A DNA stretch of 64,000 bases, from assembly GCF_964355755.1 (NCBI RefSeq), contig NC_092677.1, positions 1,927,001-1,991,000 on the forward strand. Reading direction: 5' to 3'. Below, piece after piece: positions 22,567-34,600 of this stretch. The position numbers were made by a program, and so were the translations under genes. Under the pieces are notes generated by a model. That model worked only from the letters and a program-made list of their open reading frames with translations. It was not told where the DNA came from and did not search any database. Source of the DNA: Antedon mediterranea (lineage: Eukaryota > Echinodermata > Crinoidea > Comatulida > Antedonidae). Numbering within the stretch: the first letter of the stretch is position 1; each line of letters starts with the position of its first letter.

Positions 22567-23912
22567 CAACAGTAATATTGTCCATGCGGTAGGGCGCCGC
22601 CATAAGTGAGGATGTATCTGGGATGTATACAACTGTTTGTGACGGTTTCACTAATCAAAGGCTGGACCACCGGTAGTATTTTCATGATAAAAAATGTTAT
22701 CAACTACATGCCAACATCATGTTAAATGCTATTTGGATATTTAATTGTTCGTTTTATGCAATTTATTTAGTAAAAACTGCCGTATAAACAGTTCGCTTTA
22801 TCAACCGGGCGCTACGATAGCGTGACCGGGCGTGTTGGTGTTTACGCGTTTTCACGAAGGATAGTTTAATAATATTCCTATATTTAACTTGTTTCTGGTA
22901 AAACAAATAAATGTTAATGACATTTAACATTTTATCCTATAAATAACATGTATTTTATACTAATTTATATCATTAAAACAATACTTAATTTACCGGGCGT
23001 AGAGTAGTACGCGGCAATGGTAAAGAATAGGCCGTGCTGAGTAACGATTCGTTGATTTTGGTGTTGCTGTGTTAGGCCTTTTTTGTGAACTAATTTAGCA
23101 TGTTAGTAAATAACTGTCTGTAAAAGTGAATGTACACTAGTTTGTTAATAAATATGTATTATAAAATAGTTTACAATTGCGAAATATATTATCATAATTC
23201 TATTTAATGTGACATGTACAATATCTATTAAATCAAGTCTTATTTAGTATGTATACATCCGCCCTTATGAGGGCGGGCATCACTCTCTGGAGCTCTCTGT
23301 TACAAATTTCTCATGCAAAAATCGCAGAATACTCATTCTTGTTATATATATTCTTTGACGCAACACATGCGACGAGAGATTTATCGAAACTCCGAGCCGG
23401 CCGCGCGCGAGCCGGCCATCGACTGACGGTCATGTTTTTGACAATTAAAATCACGGCATATTCAACGACCTGGTTTAAACGATCGTTTAAAAATTAGCGG
23501 TCCGGCTCGATTACATTATATTTAGTGATTTGAAAAAACAAAACACCTCTTTTGTCATGATGTCATCGCGATGTGTTTATGAGAATCATCGACGGGAAAG
23601 CAAATAAAACAACAAGGGTCATGAAATGCTGCAGCATTGTTAATATTTTAATAGTAATACGTTTTAATAAAATTTAGCCCTAACGGGATAATTTTCGTAG
23701 GCATACAGTCCTAGCCTTTGTTTTTATTGTACTTAATAAATGGGCGCGTAGTATAGTAGCACTGACCATGTGGCTTCATCAACTCTATTGATCGTCTGAG
23801 GTAGGCCTACCGCTACTCTACAATACGGGAGTGACGATCACAAAGGATGCCGCCTGCTTAGTGGAACGCGACCAAGCTCACCACGTGGCTTTTATCAACT
23901 TGCTCCTTTTAC
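22567..23912. other. interior of the 21300-24953 element
   Basis: No transposase motif or conserved coding exon was recognised. A segment of 23830-23895 (CACAAAGGATG...GCTTAGTGGAACGCGACCAAGCT) recurs in diverged direct form at about 24773-24830, on the other side of the foldback element. Confidence 0.45.
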
Positions 23913-23920
23913 ACTTAACT

Positions 23921-24728
23921 ATGGAACGCCGTTTACGCAACATTTCGATGATATGAATTTTATGACGCGATATGTGAATGAAATGCATCGATATGAATTA
24001 AATGGTGCGATATATGAATGAAATGTTTTGAATTGAATGCTTTGAATTGAATATTTTGAATGAAATGTTTTGAATGAAATGTTTTGAATGAAATGTTTTG
24101 AATGAAATGTTTTGAATGAAATGTTTTGAATGAAATGTTTTGAATGAAATGTTTGAATTGAATTCAAAAGTCAAACTATTGGTGGCGTATGTCATTCTCG
24201 CTCGCGATTATTTTCTCAACCTCTTAGGCCTAACTGGGTACCCTCATCTCCTTTCTTCCACGCTGCCTTTACAGAGAATCCTAACATACCTGGGTTCGGA
24301 AATATGTATTCCAATGTTTCAGGTCTGTTAGGGAGTCTCTCTGTAAAGGATTCATATTGATGACAGCGTTGAAAGGAGATGAGTGTACCCATGCTTAGGC
24401 CTATTAAGAGGTTGACCAAAAATCGCGAGCGGGAATGACATACGCCGCCAATAGTTTGACTTTTCAATTCAATTCAAACATTTCATTCAAAACATTTAAT
24501 TCAAAACATTTCATTTCATTCAAAACATTTCATTCAAAACATTTTATTCAAAACATTCAATTCAAAACATTTCATTCAAAACATTTCATTCAAAACATTC
24601 AATTCAAAGCATTCAATTCAAAACATTTCATTCATATATCACGCCATTCAATTCATATCGATGCATTTCATTCACATATCGCGTCATAAAATTCATATCA
24701 TCAAAATGTTGCGTAAACGGCGTTCCAT
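23921..24728. mobile_element. foldback transposon, near-complete inverted repeat, exact 8-bp target duplication
   Basis: The whole 808-bp element folds on itself. The left end ATGGAACGCCGTTTACGCAA is mirrored by TTGCGTAAACGGCGTTCCAT. Each arm (about 380-400 bases) carries a tandem array of short GAATGAAATGTTTT units and then a mirrored block with GGCGTATGTCATTC, GAGGTTGA and GTACCC. The centre is near 24305-24330. ACTTAACT occurs at 23913-23920 and 24729-24736. No long ORF is convincing. Confidence 0.9.
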
Positions 24729-25699
24729 ACTTAACTGTGAATGATCGTTGGTAACGCTAGAGATTGATAGTACACAAAGGATGTCGACGTACATGCTTGG
24801 TGGAATGCGATCAAGCTGACGATGTGCTCCGACGTACTATTTTCACTATGAAAATGTGCAAACCATCGGTGATTGATGACCGTCGAAACGATACGTGTTT
24901 TTAAAATCTATTTAATTAAAAAAAAAAATACGCCCCCGCTAGATCCGCCACTGGAACCATACCCTCGAATTTTTTTCTCTATAGGCCTATGGCCGCAAAT
25001 CGCATTTCCGGCTATTCTCTTTTGTTTATGAACTAGCTATATTGTTGGTGTAATTTCCAGCCCACAAATTTCAATTGCCGACCTTAATATTGCCGACCTT
25101 ATATTGTCAGAGGACGGCATTCTCTTGCCGACCGAAATTAGGCTAGATCCCTCCTCCTTTCAATCCTCCTAGCAACAACATGGTACATTAGGGATCGTAT
25201 CATTGAGACTTTAACAGGCATATTCACCATCATGTGGTGTTTAGGTAAAAAACCATGGAATTAAGATGATTCCTGAATTCACTCAACCATTGCATCTTGC
25301 ACTTGCGTCCGTGTGAGCTGCATGCTTTCTCTATCAAGCAGCTGGCTGGGCACGTCACGCACGCACGCGGAGACCTGTGTAGGGGAATACCCTGTTATGT
25401 CAACCAAACAACAACTATGCTCTGTGTACAGCTCGCTAGCTCCAGAACCACGATGTTCAGCAGTTATCAAATAGAACTTATCTTGTAAATTTTAGTGTTA
25501 GGTTTTTATATTTTAGTTAAAATATATATATATATATATATATTAATTAAATTTATTAAGGCTTGACTAGGCCTGTAGTGAACAATCGTCGTGTTGTGTT
25601 AGTATGCCCAGCAAAAAAAAAGTGGGAGGCCAAGCGGAACTCGCTGTTCAGCGGGGGGGATCGTACGATCCCCCCGATCCCCCCCTGGTTACGGGCCTT

Positions 25700-26639
25700 G
25701 AGACGCGTGATATCAAGTTTCATCCAGGGACCAAAATGTGTAATGTGTTATTTTCCAGGCGAAGTTTACCGACGGTTACGTCGTGTACTGCGTCGACGTA
25801 CGCTACACTACAGCAAAAACGAATTATGTTAATTGTTCGTTTGTTCACCAATTTTTTAATTTACAAGTAACCTTCTGTACCGTGTGGCACCTAAAATAAA
25901 TTTTTCATCTATTACTAAACAAAAAAACATGCCATTTTCGCTTAGCCAACATTATAGCTATAGTTATTACATTTTCAATATCCTGTATGTCATGAATTTC
26001 TCACCACTCGGAAGTCCAGATGGTACGCATGCATACACCTGGGAGGAATAAACTTTTTTCCCCGACTGAAAAAGGTATACGCTTGCGTTTTTTAAGCCTC
26101 TAGGCCTGATGTTTCCAAAGTATAAAATGCAATTTTTTGAAGACCTGCAGCTCTAGTTTTAAACATTTTCTTAGCTCAGCCCCAACAATAAAGCTGGTCA
26201 TATTTCGAAGAACAAGAAGTACATTTTCCGGGACCTAACATCTCTATTTTTCAAACATTTCTTAGCTCAGTCACAACCCATGATAGGGACTTATATATTT
26301 TTTTTCATGTTTTGAAGTATAATAAGTCCAATTTCCGGGACCTCCAACTCTATTTTTCAAAATTTTCTTTGAACTTTTATTTTTTAAATTGAAAAATATG
26401 GATTGAAACAGTCATCGCGCATCGTTTTTTTGCACGCAGTATTTTATTTATGCATTATAAAAAATGGAAAAAATGGCTACCCTAAATCTGATTAAAAAGA
26501 CCTCAAATGACGCTAGAACGCGTTGCCGGGGGCCCTTGGCGGCCCCTGGCCCTCAGCCTAGTGATGCTCGCTTCGCTCGCATAGTCCCCTCGTCGGGGTA
26601 TGTAGCCCCCGCGTCGGGAAGATCCTGGCGCCACCCCTG
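25700..26639 (-). mobile_element. inverted, partial relative of the 17705-19300 element
   Basis: Read on the minus strand from 26639, it starts CAGGGGTGGCGCCAGGATC and follows 17705-18275 and then about 18739-19010 with moderate divergence, lacking the 463-base insertion. Similarity stops near 25815. The further part matching 19030-19225 is found at 20015-20222, so the copy may have been split by the nested 5.6 kb. The 8-bp flank on the other side was not identified. Confidence 0.7.
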
Positions 26640-26840
26640 CTGAGTTGGCCTCATCATGAAAGCGTTAAGTTCTGGTGTCCATCGTTCAACTAGCCCAAGC
26701 CACAACAGAGAGTCTTACATCAGTCTTTAGAACGTCAAATAACGCAAATTTTTCCAGGGCCCTTGGCGGCCCCCTGGCCCCCAGCCATTGTTGCTCGCTT
26801 CGCTCGCACCCCCCCATTATAAATGCTGCATACGGGCCTG
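26640..26840 (-). mobile_element. solo end of a further related element
   Basis: On the minus strand it begins CAGGCCCGTATGCAGC, then GCGAGCGAAGCGAGC and GGCTGGGGGCCAGGGGGCC, the subterminal block shared with the elements at 17705 and 21300. It is truncated after about 100-200 bases. Confidence 0.6.
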
Positions 26841-26849
26841 AGAGTCGAA

Positions 26850-28190
26850 AAATGGGTTCTGTGCAGGTCAATTGTGCTATAGATACAATAGCATAATAAA
26901 CATGCGCAGAGTCGAATAATGGGTTCTGCGCATCTTAATTGTGCTATAGTAACCAGTTTTGACATAAATGGTTACTATAGCATATTAAACATGCGTGGAG
27001 TCGACTAATGGGTTCTGCGCATCCTAATTGTGCTATAGTAACCAGTTTTATCGAAAAATAAAAAGGTCGAAAAATGGCCATTTTTTGAAAAAAAGGCCGA
27101 TTTTCGACTCTTTTATTTTTTGACATAAATGGTTACTATAGCATAATAAACATGCGCAGAGTCGAATAATGGGTTCTGCGCATGTCAATTGTGCTATAGT
27201 AACCACTTTTGACATAAATGGTTACTATAGAATAATAAACATGCGCAGAGTCGAATAATGGGTTCTGCGCATGTCAATTGTGCTATAGTAACCAGTTTTG
27301 ACATAAATGGTTACTATAGCATAATAAACATGCACAGAGACGAATAATGCGTTCTGCGCATGTCAATTGTACTATAGTAACCACTTTTGACATAAATGGT
27401 TACTATAGCATAATAAACATGCGCAGAGAAGAATAATGGGTTCTGCGCATGTCAATTGTGCTATAGTAACCAGTTTTGACATAAATGGTTACTATAGCAT
27501 AATAAACATGCGCAGAGCCGAATAATAGGTTCTGCGCATGTAAATTGTGTTATAGTAACCACTTTTATCGAAAAATAAAAAGGTCGAAAATTGGCCATTT
27601 TTCGAAAAAATCCCTGTACTATAGTACAGGGAAATTTTCGAAAAAAGGTCGATTTTCGACCCTTTTACTTTTTGACATAAATGGTTACTATAGCATAATA
27701 AACATGCGCAGAGTCGAATAATGGGTTCTGCGCATCTTAATTGTGCTATAGTAACCAGTTTTTACATAAATGGTTACTATAGCATAATAAACATGCGTGG
27801 AATCGACTAATGGGTTCTGCGCATCTTAATTGTGCTATAGTAACCAGTTTTATCGAAAAATAAAAAGGTCGAAAATTGGCCATTTTTCGAAAAAATCCCT
27901 GTACTATAGTACAGGGAAATTTTCGAAAAAAGTCGATTTTCGACCCTTTTACTTTTTGACATAAATGGTTACTATAGCATAATAAATATGCGCAGAGTCG
28001 AATAATGGCTTCTGCGCATTGTGTTATAGTAACCAGTTTTATCGAAAAATAAAAAGGTGTATAATATTGATATATATTCACATATATTGATTTATAATCA
28101 TCTTATAGACGTATAGTAACCATTTATGTCAAAAAATAAAAGGGTCGAAATTTGGCAATTTTTCGAAAAAATCCCTGTACTATAATACAG
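26850..28190. mobile_element. array of short palindromic elements, right block
   Basis: About nine type 1 palindromes (TGGTTACTATAGCA...TGCTATAGTAACCA) with three type 2 palindromes (CCCTGTACTATAGTACAGGG near 27612 and 27898; a variant near 28170). Units differ by a few substitutions, such as GCGTGGAGTCGAC for GCGCAGAGTCGAA. It probably formed one continuous array with 17041-17696 before the nest was inserted. Confidence 0.8.
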
Positions 28191-28960
28191 GGATTTTTTT
28201 CCAAAAATGGCCAAAAAACGCACTTTTCTAAAATCAACTATTACGAAATAATATTGCTATATATGTGCATATATTGCGTTATCATCATCCTATAGACGCA
28301 TTTAAGCAGTTATTTCAAAAATCAAAATGGTCAAAATTTGTTTAAAAGAAATTGCCTAAAATATGCACTTTTCAAAATTCAATTATTATGCAATAATATT
28401 GCTATATACATTATGCGTACATATTGTGTTTGTAATCATCTTATAGATCATCCCTAGTAAAAGGTTAAAATGACAGTATATAGCTCATACAATCAGTGCT
28501 TTATGATTCACGATTAATTCACTTAAATACTTGGATTCATTTTTTAAACGCTTTATACTTCAACGTCACACACAAAATCCCACAAAAATATTTACCACAA
28601 TAGCCTCACTGATTACAATTTAAAAAAAAGAGAAGTGTTTAACACATTCCAGACCGTTTCCCTTATACTAAATTAGTAAAGCGCCCTCTATAATGTACGG
28701 CCTATTGTGGCATTGTAATATTATGTACAAACTGGCATGAACACAAGTTTTAAAAAAAATTACAAATTAAACTCAGATGAATAATGTTAAAATTATTTTG
28801 CTGAAGTAACTACATTTTTTTTACTGCAGTAATCAGGGAAGAGTAAAATTACTATTTTACTCTTTCCTGATTCAATTTAGAAATTATCAAGAATATTTGA
28901 TTCACTTATAGCAATATAGATATTAGTGAATACTATAACAGCATAGAGATATTAGTGTAT
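28191..28960. other. right border of the palindrome region
   Basis: 28200-28450 contains diverged direct copies of the flank seen at 16990-17100 (GCACTTTTC, AATTCAATTATTATGCAATAATATTGCT). 28833-28872 is a short hairpin built on CAGGAA(A)GAGTAAAAT. No gene was recognised. Confidence 0.5.
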
Positions 28961-29456
28961 AATATAATCTCTCTATGCTTATAGTAAGCATCTATGCTCA
29001 CAGTAAGCATCTATGCTTATAGTAAGCATCTATGCTTATAGTGAAGCATCTATGCTTATAGTAAGCATCTATGCTTATAGTTAGCATCTATGCTTATAGT
29101 AAGCATATATGCTTATAGTAAGCATCTATGCTTATAGTAAGCATCTATGCTTATAGTAAGCATCTATGCTTATAGTGAAGCATCTATGCTTATAATAAAG
29201 CATCTATGCTTATAGTAAGCATCTATGCTTATAGTAAGCATCTATGCTTATAGTGAAGCATCTATGCTTATAGTAAAGCATCTATGCTTATAGTAAGCAT
29301 CTATGCTTATAGTAAGCATCTATGCTTATAATAAAGCATCTATGCTTATAGTAAGCATCTATGCTTATAGTAAGCATCTATGCTTATAGTAAGCATATAT
29401 GCTTATAGTAAACATCTATGCTTATAGTAAGCATCTATGCTTATAGTAAGCATCTA
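28961..29456. repeat. 19-bp palindromic minisatellite, about 25 copies
   Basis: The unit AGCATCTATGCTTATAGTA contains the near-palindrome ATGCTTATAGTAAGCAT across each unit border, so the whole array can fold into serial hairpins. Some units carry one extra base (GTGAAGCATC or ATAAAGCATC). Confidence 0.92.
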
Positions 29457-31623
29457 GTAAATGTAGTAAACTCAGTAGAATAATTTGACATGATCCTTTC
29501 AACAAATATCAATCATTAATTGTATCTGATTCCATATTTTATAGGTAAAGATTAGCGTTAAATAAAAATCACTAATTATATTGACTGTCCAACAATATCT
29601 GTGAATATCAATTATGACATCATCATTTAATTATACATGTAACCAGGGAGTTGTTAATAACAACTCCCTGATGTAACTATAAACTAAAAAATAAACATTC
29701 TGAACTGACCATGTATTGTTTTTAATCTAATTTTACGTAAAAAGATGGTAAAAGTACCTTTAGGGTCACCTTATTATGGGAACACCTATTAAGGGGACCA
29801 CCTATTAAGGGGACACTCTATTAAGAGGGACACTTTCCAGTGAAAAGAATGAAGAGAAATATATGTTTTAACACTGTGGACAACCCTATTAAAGGGACAA
29901 CTCTATTAAAGGGAGGGGTTTCTTTGGGTCCTGAGGGTGTCCCCCAAACAGGAGTTCTATCTACTATACTATAGTGCAGATGATATAGAGTTTTCGATTT
30001 GTGACAACTAATGACCTAGGTCAGGTCAGGTCAACTGATGTGTTGTTGGTCGTCATCCTCACATGTTGACATGACATACGTTTGTCGTCGGTCGCCACAA
30101 ACCAAAAGCTTTCCACTACTATTTATTATTTGTGCAGATACAAAAAATATAATAAAAGATGAAGTAAATAATTCATGATGAACTTGGCATATTTTACAAT
30201 TATTTGAAATTTAAATTTGGTGCTTAAATTTATTCATTTTTATTATACAACAAACTAATACGACATTGGAATCAAATAAACATTGACAATAAAATTGTTA
30301 TCAACTAACATAATTGTTTTGAATATAAATGATAAAAATAAACACACTGTCTTTTAGAAAACTTTACAAGAACAAGACAGAGAACATTGAATAGCAGGTT
30401 GTAAGACAGAGAACATTGAATAGCAGGTTGTAAGACAAAGAACATTGAATAGCAGGTTGTCAGATGGCAATAATATTGGAACTAACAACAGGCACCAAAG
30501 CATGGCAGTGCAAAATGCATCATAAATTGAAAGTATTTATTCTACTCTCAGTTTGCCTAAACCTTGAAATAATTTCATATTTGGATCCTAATATTACAGA
30601 AGAGAAATGATTCTTTTTTTGTTGATCCAGACTGTAACCAAGACCAACAGTTTATTTGAGAAAACAAACTGAATGTTTGCCAAATGTTGTTTTTAAGTAC
30701 TTTGGATCTATTGTAACAACAAAAAAGAAAATTAAAAGAAAAATTTCTCTTCTATATCAGTTGGCTATCTATAGATTGCTACAGTACATCATGTTTATTA
30801 GTAAACTTTTTCATGTTTGTTACTAAGGTCCTGTTTCTTCTGCGAAAAAATTATTTTTTTAACCATGTGAATAAAATTAACTCCAATTTCTTGGCAGTAG
30901 AAACGGAACAAATTTGTAATACCTGGTTAAATGGCAGCCAGAAAATAACGGATAAAAACACCCAAACAATTCGTTGTTAGAAAGCTATTGAACCGGTTAA
31001 ACCCAAATGGAAAGCTCATGTCATAAAAACATTTAAATGAAATATAAACATTTAATACATATAATTTTACAATATTTTTTAATGTTGATTATTTATCTGA
31101 TAGCCTACAACATAATGATATGCTTATGAATAGAAATAATCTACAAGAGGTAAATTGATAGAAAAATTTCATTCCATATATGGAAATGTGTACCAATTTA
31201 CAATATTTTAGCATACTTATATTGTAGATAGATCCATCAAATTTCTATATGTGTCCATTTTGTTACAAAATTACTATTTTTTTGTTACGATTTGAATATG
31301 TAGTATGCTATCTGGTGAGTAGTTGTATATTAAAACAATGCTTAACTATAAATTGGTTAACTTCTTATTTCAGAAAACTAGATACAAAAATCATATTTCA
31401 TAAACATAAAACTTAAAACCTAAAATTTATGACTGACCGACACTTATCTATTTATTGTATAGCCACCAACCAACTCTCACAATCACAATGTTTATTTATT
31501 TATTTATTACCATATTTACTGAGGGTAGCCTATCCAGTTCCTAATAGAACTGATCATTCAGGGCCCTCGAATGTTAGGGTGATATGGTACATACCTATGA
31601 ATCATGAGGCGAAGCTGCAAGCA
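29457..31623. other. intergenic region downstream of JAK
   Basis: It contains a degenerate repeat around CTATTAAGGGGAC (29765-29950) that resembles the repeat near 40200-40390, and three copies of a 29-base unit (AAGACAGAGAACATTGAATA) at 30374-30460. The right end should include the JAK 3' UTR. No coding exon was recognised. Confidence 0.5.
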
Positions 31624-34600
31624 TTACAATGGATGTGTAATCAACGCCTCGCAATCTTCTTTCACTTGCTCAAATGACGACCGATCTTTGCGTTGCGTCA
31701 TCCAACAATTTTGCATTATATTATACGCGTCGTTTGATATGTTATACGCTTCAGAATGCTCACGGCGTGGCTGCGACTGCTTTAGTCTACCGCCACCCTC
31801 AAGAAAATCAACAATGATTTTGATCGACACTTCTTTTCCTTGATCATCGATATACCTAGATGAAAAATCAAACAAAAACCAAATTTAGGCTTAGTTTTTA
31901 CTCAAAAGAACTTAAGTACTTTGTAATTTAAAAGGAAACCAAATGATTTACTTACGTTGGGGCATTTCCGTAAGTAAACATTTCCCACATCAACACACCG
32001 AAGCTCCAAACGTCGCCCTCGCGGCTAAACTTCTGATGTCCAATGCATTCTGGTGCATACCTGAAAAAAAAAATAACACTCTTGCATCACACCAAAGTTT
32101 TCTTGTTAAAGGAATTCAACGATTTTACAAGAAGTACTGTTTAGGTATTCAGCTAAGAGAAGGAGGAAGAGCTAGTGTGTTGAAAATTCTATATTTTTAT
32201 AAAGAAATTAGTATGTTATTTACAATGAGGAAGGATTGTATCCTGTGCTGCTCACAATACTGGTTCACCAAAAAGCCCCCCGTGTCAGGGGGATTACCAC
32301 CTATCTGATAAGACAGTGTCAGGGGGATTACCACCTATCTGATAAGACAGTGTCAGGGGGATTACCACCTATCTGATAAGACAGTGATTCATTTACTATT
32401 AAAAATACAATAAAAAGATAAATAAACAATGTTTATCTGTGCTCGTCAACGGTACGCAGAAGTGAGCAACACACACGAATAAAAAAAACTATTATTAAGG
32501 CCAAATAAAAAAAAATACTTGTTAAGCGTCACACCCTCATAAATTTTCAGGGGCGGGGGGACGGTTTTTTTTTTTTTTTTTTACTTTTTATGGAGGAATA
32601 TTTTTGCGCGATGGACGTTTTGGCCGACTTTTTTTTAGGACGAAACGTCAAACTTTTAAAATGCGAAACAGAACAAAATTGACTATGTATGAAAATTGAG
32701 TTTTGTATTGTTTATATCCAGACGTAATTAAAACATTAAATTTAATTGCCACCGAGCGAAATTGTAGGCCCTAGGCTAATCCGTCCAAGCTGCCACCCCC
32801 GCCTCACTCATCGGCCATGGTCCGCCGTCTCTCGCTCGACTCATCTATCCAGGAAATTCCCTATCGCGAGAAGCATGATGTTGGTCTCAATAATAGTATA
32901 CTAAATAGTGGGCTGATTTTGAAAACAGCTTACGGCATTTCTTAAGTGAATTTTTAATCAACGTATTCATTCTTCTTTGATGAATCCTTTGCCAATTGCT
33001 GTGTAAATCAGTATTTAAAGTTGTAATGCGAAAAGTGTGTGTAATTATTCCACAGGTAAACCAGGCATAAGAAAACCCATCGCCCAACAGGACCTCGTGG
33101 TGTGCCGATCTCGAGCGCGAGAACATCGTAAACAAAATTGGTAGAGTCCATTATGTATGGGGTGTTTCCTATTTACGAACCTATAAAAAACGCGCTTCGA
33201 CCACTGTGTAGGCAAAATATTTATTTCGTTAAATCCCTAAATTGATAATCGTGTATTCTGTAATCACGTGACTGATGATGTAATCCTCAGCGACGTACTA
33301 AATGCACATGATTTAATGTGTTGGGGAAAAAGCTTGCTGTTTACCACATTACATGATTCGCGGTGCTATTCGCGTTTCCTTGACGTAAATCGGCGGCGTG
33401 TAAATATAATGAAACAATTGTTTTCACCAAATTGCCGTTGTCGACATAGGCCTAGAGCGATCGGTGGCTAGCTAGCGTGACTAAGCTAAGAAGTACGTAT
33501 TTTTCAAAAAATTACACCAGCCTAGCAAACATTTGCTAGTTTTGAAATTTTCAACTAGCAATTATGAAGAATCTACTAGCAAAATGCTAGTTTGCTAGCG
33601 TGAATTTTGAGCCCTGCTCTGGAGCTGGGCCAGGCCGCTGAACTTTCCGTTGTATATGGGTAAAAAAAAAATAAAAATAAAAAGAGAGGCGGCTGGATAA
33701 TCAGGAGCGGGCGCTGACGCTTAACAAGTATGTTTTTTTATTTGGCCTAATAATGACACAAGTATTGCCTTTAAAACTTACCATTTATAAGGCGTGTCTT
33801 CACTCCCTCTAACAACATAATAGTCTCTATCTGATCCAAAACTCTTGGCTAGGCCAAAATCAGTGATTTTGACATGGTGTTCACTAGCCACTAGAATGTT
33901 TCTAGCAGCTAGATCTCGATGCACAATACACGTGTCCTTGTGGTTGCCAAGGTAATGCATAGCCTAGAAAAATGAGTGATTATACAAATTATTATTTCAT
34001 TTTGGCACATTGCCAAGGACTGTCAATGGTGATTTAAAGTTTGTCACTGCCCTGATATACATGTGACCATCCATTCACAGACAAACGCCATACACACATT
34101 AAACATCCGTCCTTGATCTAACGATTGATCCTAAGTAATACTTACTGCACAAATCTGACTACAAAATAAATACAACACGTCATCAGACAGAATGGACTTC
34201 TTATCTTGTAGATAATTCTTCAATGCACCAAGTGGAACAAATTCTAAAACTAATCTGAGATATCTTCCTGCAAAATAAAGGGAAAAAAATAATAATACAA
34301 TAATGTACAGTAGATATAAAGTTTGTGGTACACCACGTATAAGTTCTGTACTCGATAGTAATTCTCACTCCTGAGGATGATCTAATGATATGTACAGTTG
34401 ATATAAAGTTTGTGGTACACCACGTATAAGTTCTGTACTCGATAGTAATTCTCACTCCTGAGGATGATCTAATGATATGTACAGTTGATATAAAGTTTGC
34501 GGTACACCACGTATAAGTTCTGTACTCGATAGTAATTCTCACTCCTGAGGATGATCTAATGATATGTACAGTAGATATAAAGTTTGTGGTACAGCACGTA

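Larger units (their letters stand above)
21300..24953. mobile_element. hAT-like element with CAGGGGCGGATCCAG / CTAGATCCGCCACTG ends
   Basis: The ends are imperfect inverted repeats of the CAGNGGCGGATC type. GAACC flanks both sides (21295-21299 and 24954-24958). It carries the same subterminal block GCGAGCGAAGCGAGC (near 21340), then GGCTGGGGGCCAGGGGGCC, as the element at 17705. No transposase was recognised. Two other elements are inserted within it. Confidence 0.65.
21235..25699. mobile_element. composite element with GGGCCGTAACCAGG ends, carrying nested insertions
   Basis: The left end reads (CA)GGGCCGTAACCAGG and the right end CCTGGTTACGGGCC(TT). GAGACGC precedes the left end (21228-21234) and follows the right end (25700-25706), giving a 7-bp, possibly imperfect 8-bp, target duplication. 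Inside lie the elements at 21300-24953, 21737-22566 and 23921-24728. No transposase is visible. Confidence 0.65.

Noticed and set aside
23919-24689. Asn-Ile-Ser-Phe-Lys-Thr-Phe-His-Ser repeat proteins on both strands
   Set aside because: Translations of the tandem arrays in the arms of the foldback element, mirrored because the arms are inverted.
19688-26840. A single 7.1-kb transposon bounded by CAGGCCCGTATCC and its mirrored end
   Set aside because: The 8 bases outside the two ends (ATTATTCT and AGAGTCGA) do not match, and the two flanks lie in opposite orientation relative to the palindromic unit.
26686-26896. Small ORFs in the GC-rich transposon ends
   Set aside because: They follow composition of the subterminal block and do not continue in related copies.
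28961-29456. Possible CRISPR array (many regularly spaced near-identical units)
   Set aside because: The units are contiguous 19-mers without unique spacers, and this is animal DNA.
31943-32308. 121-codon plus-strand frame
   Set aside because: Its first part is the antisense of a JAK kinase exon (WYAPECIG...) and the rest is intron.
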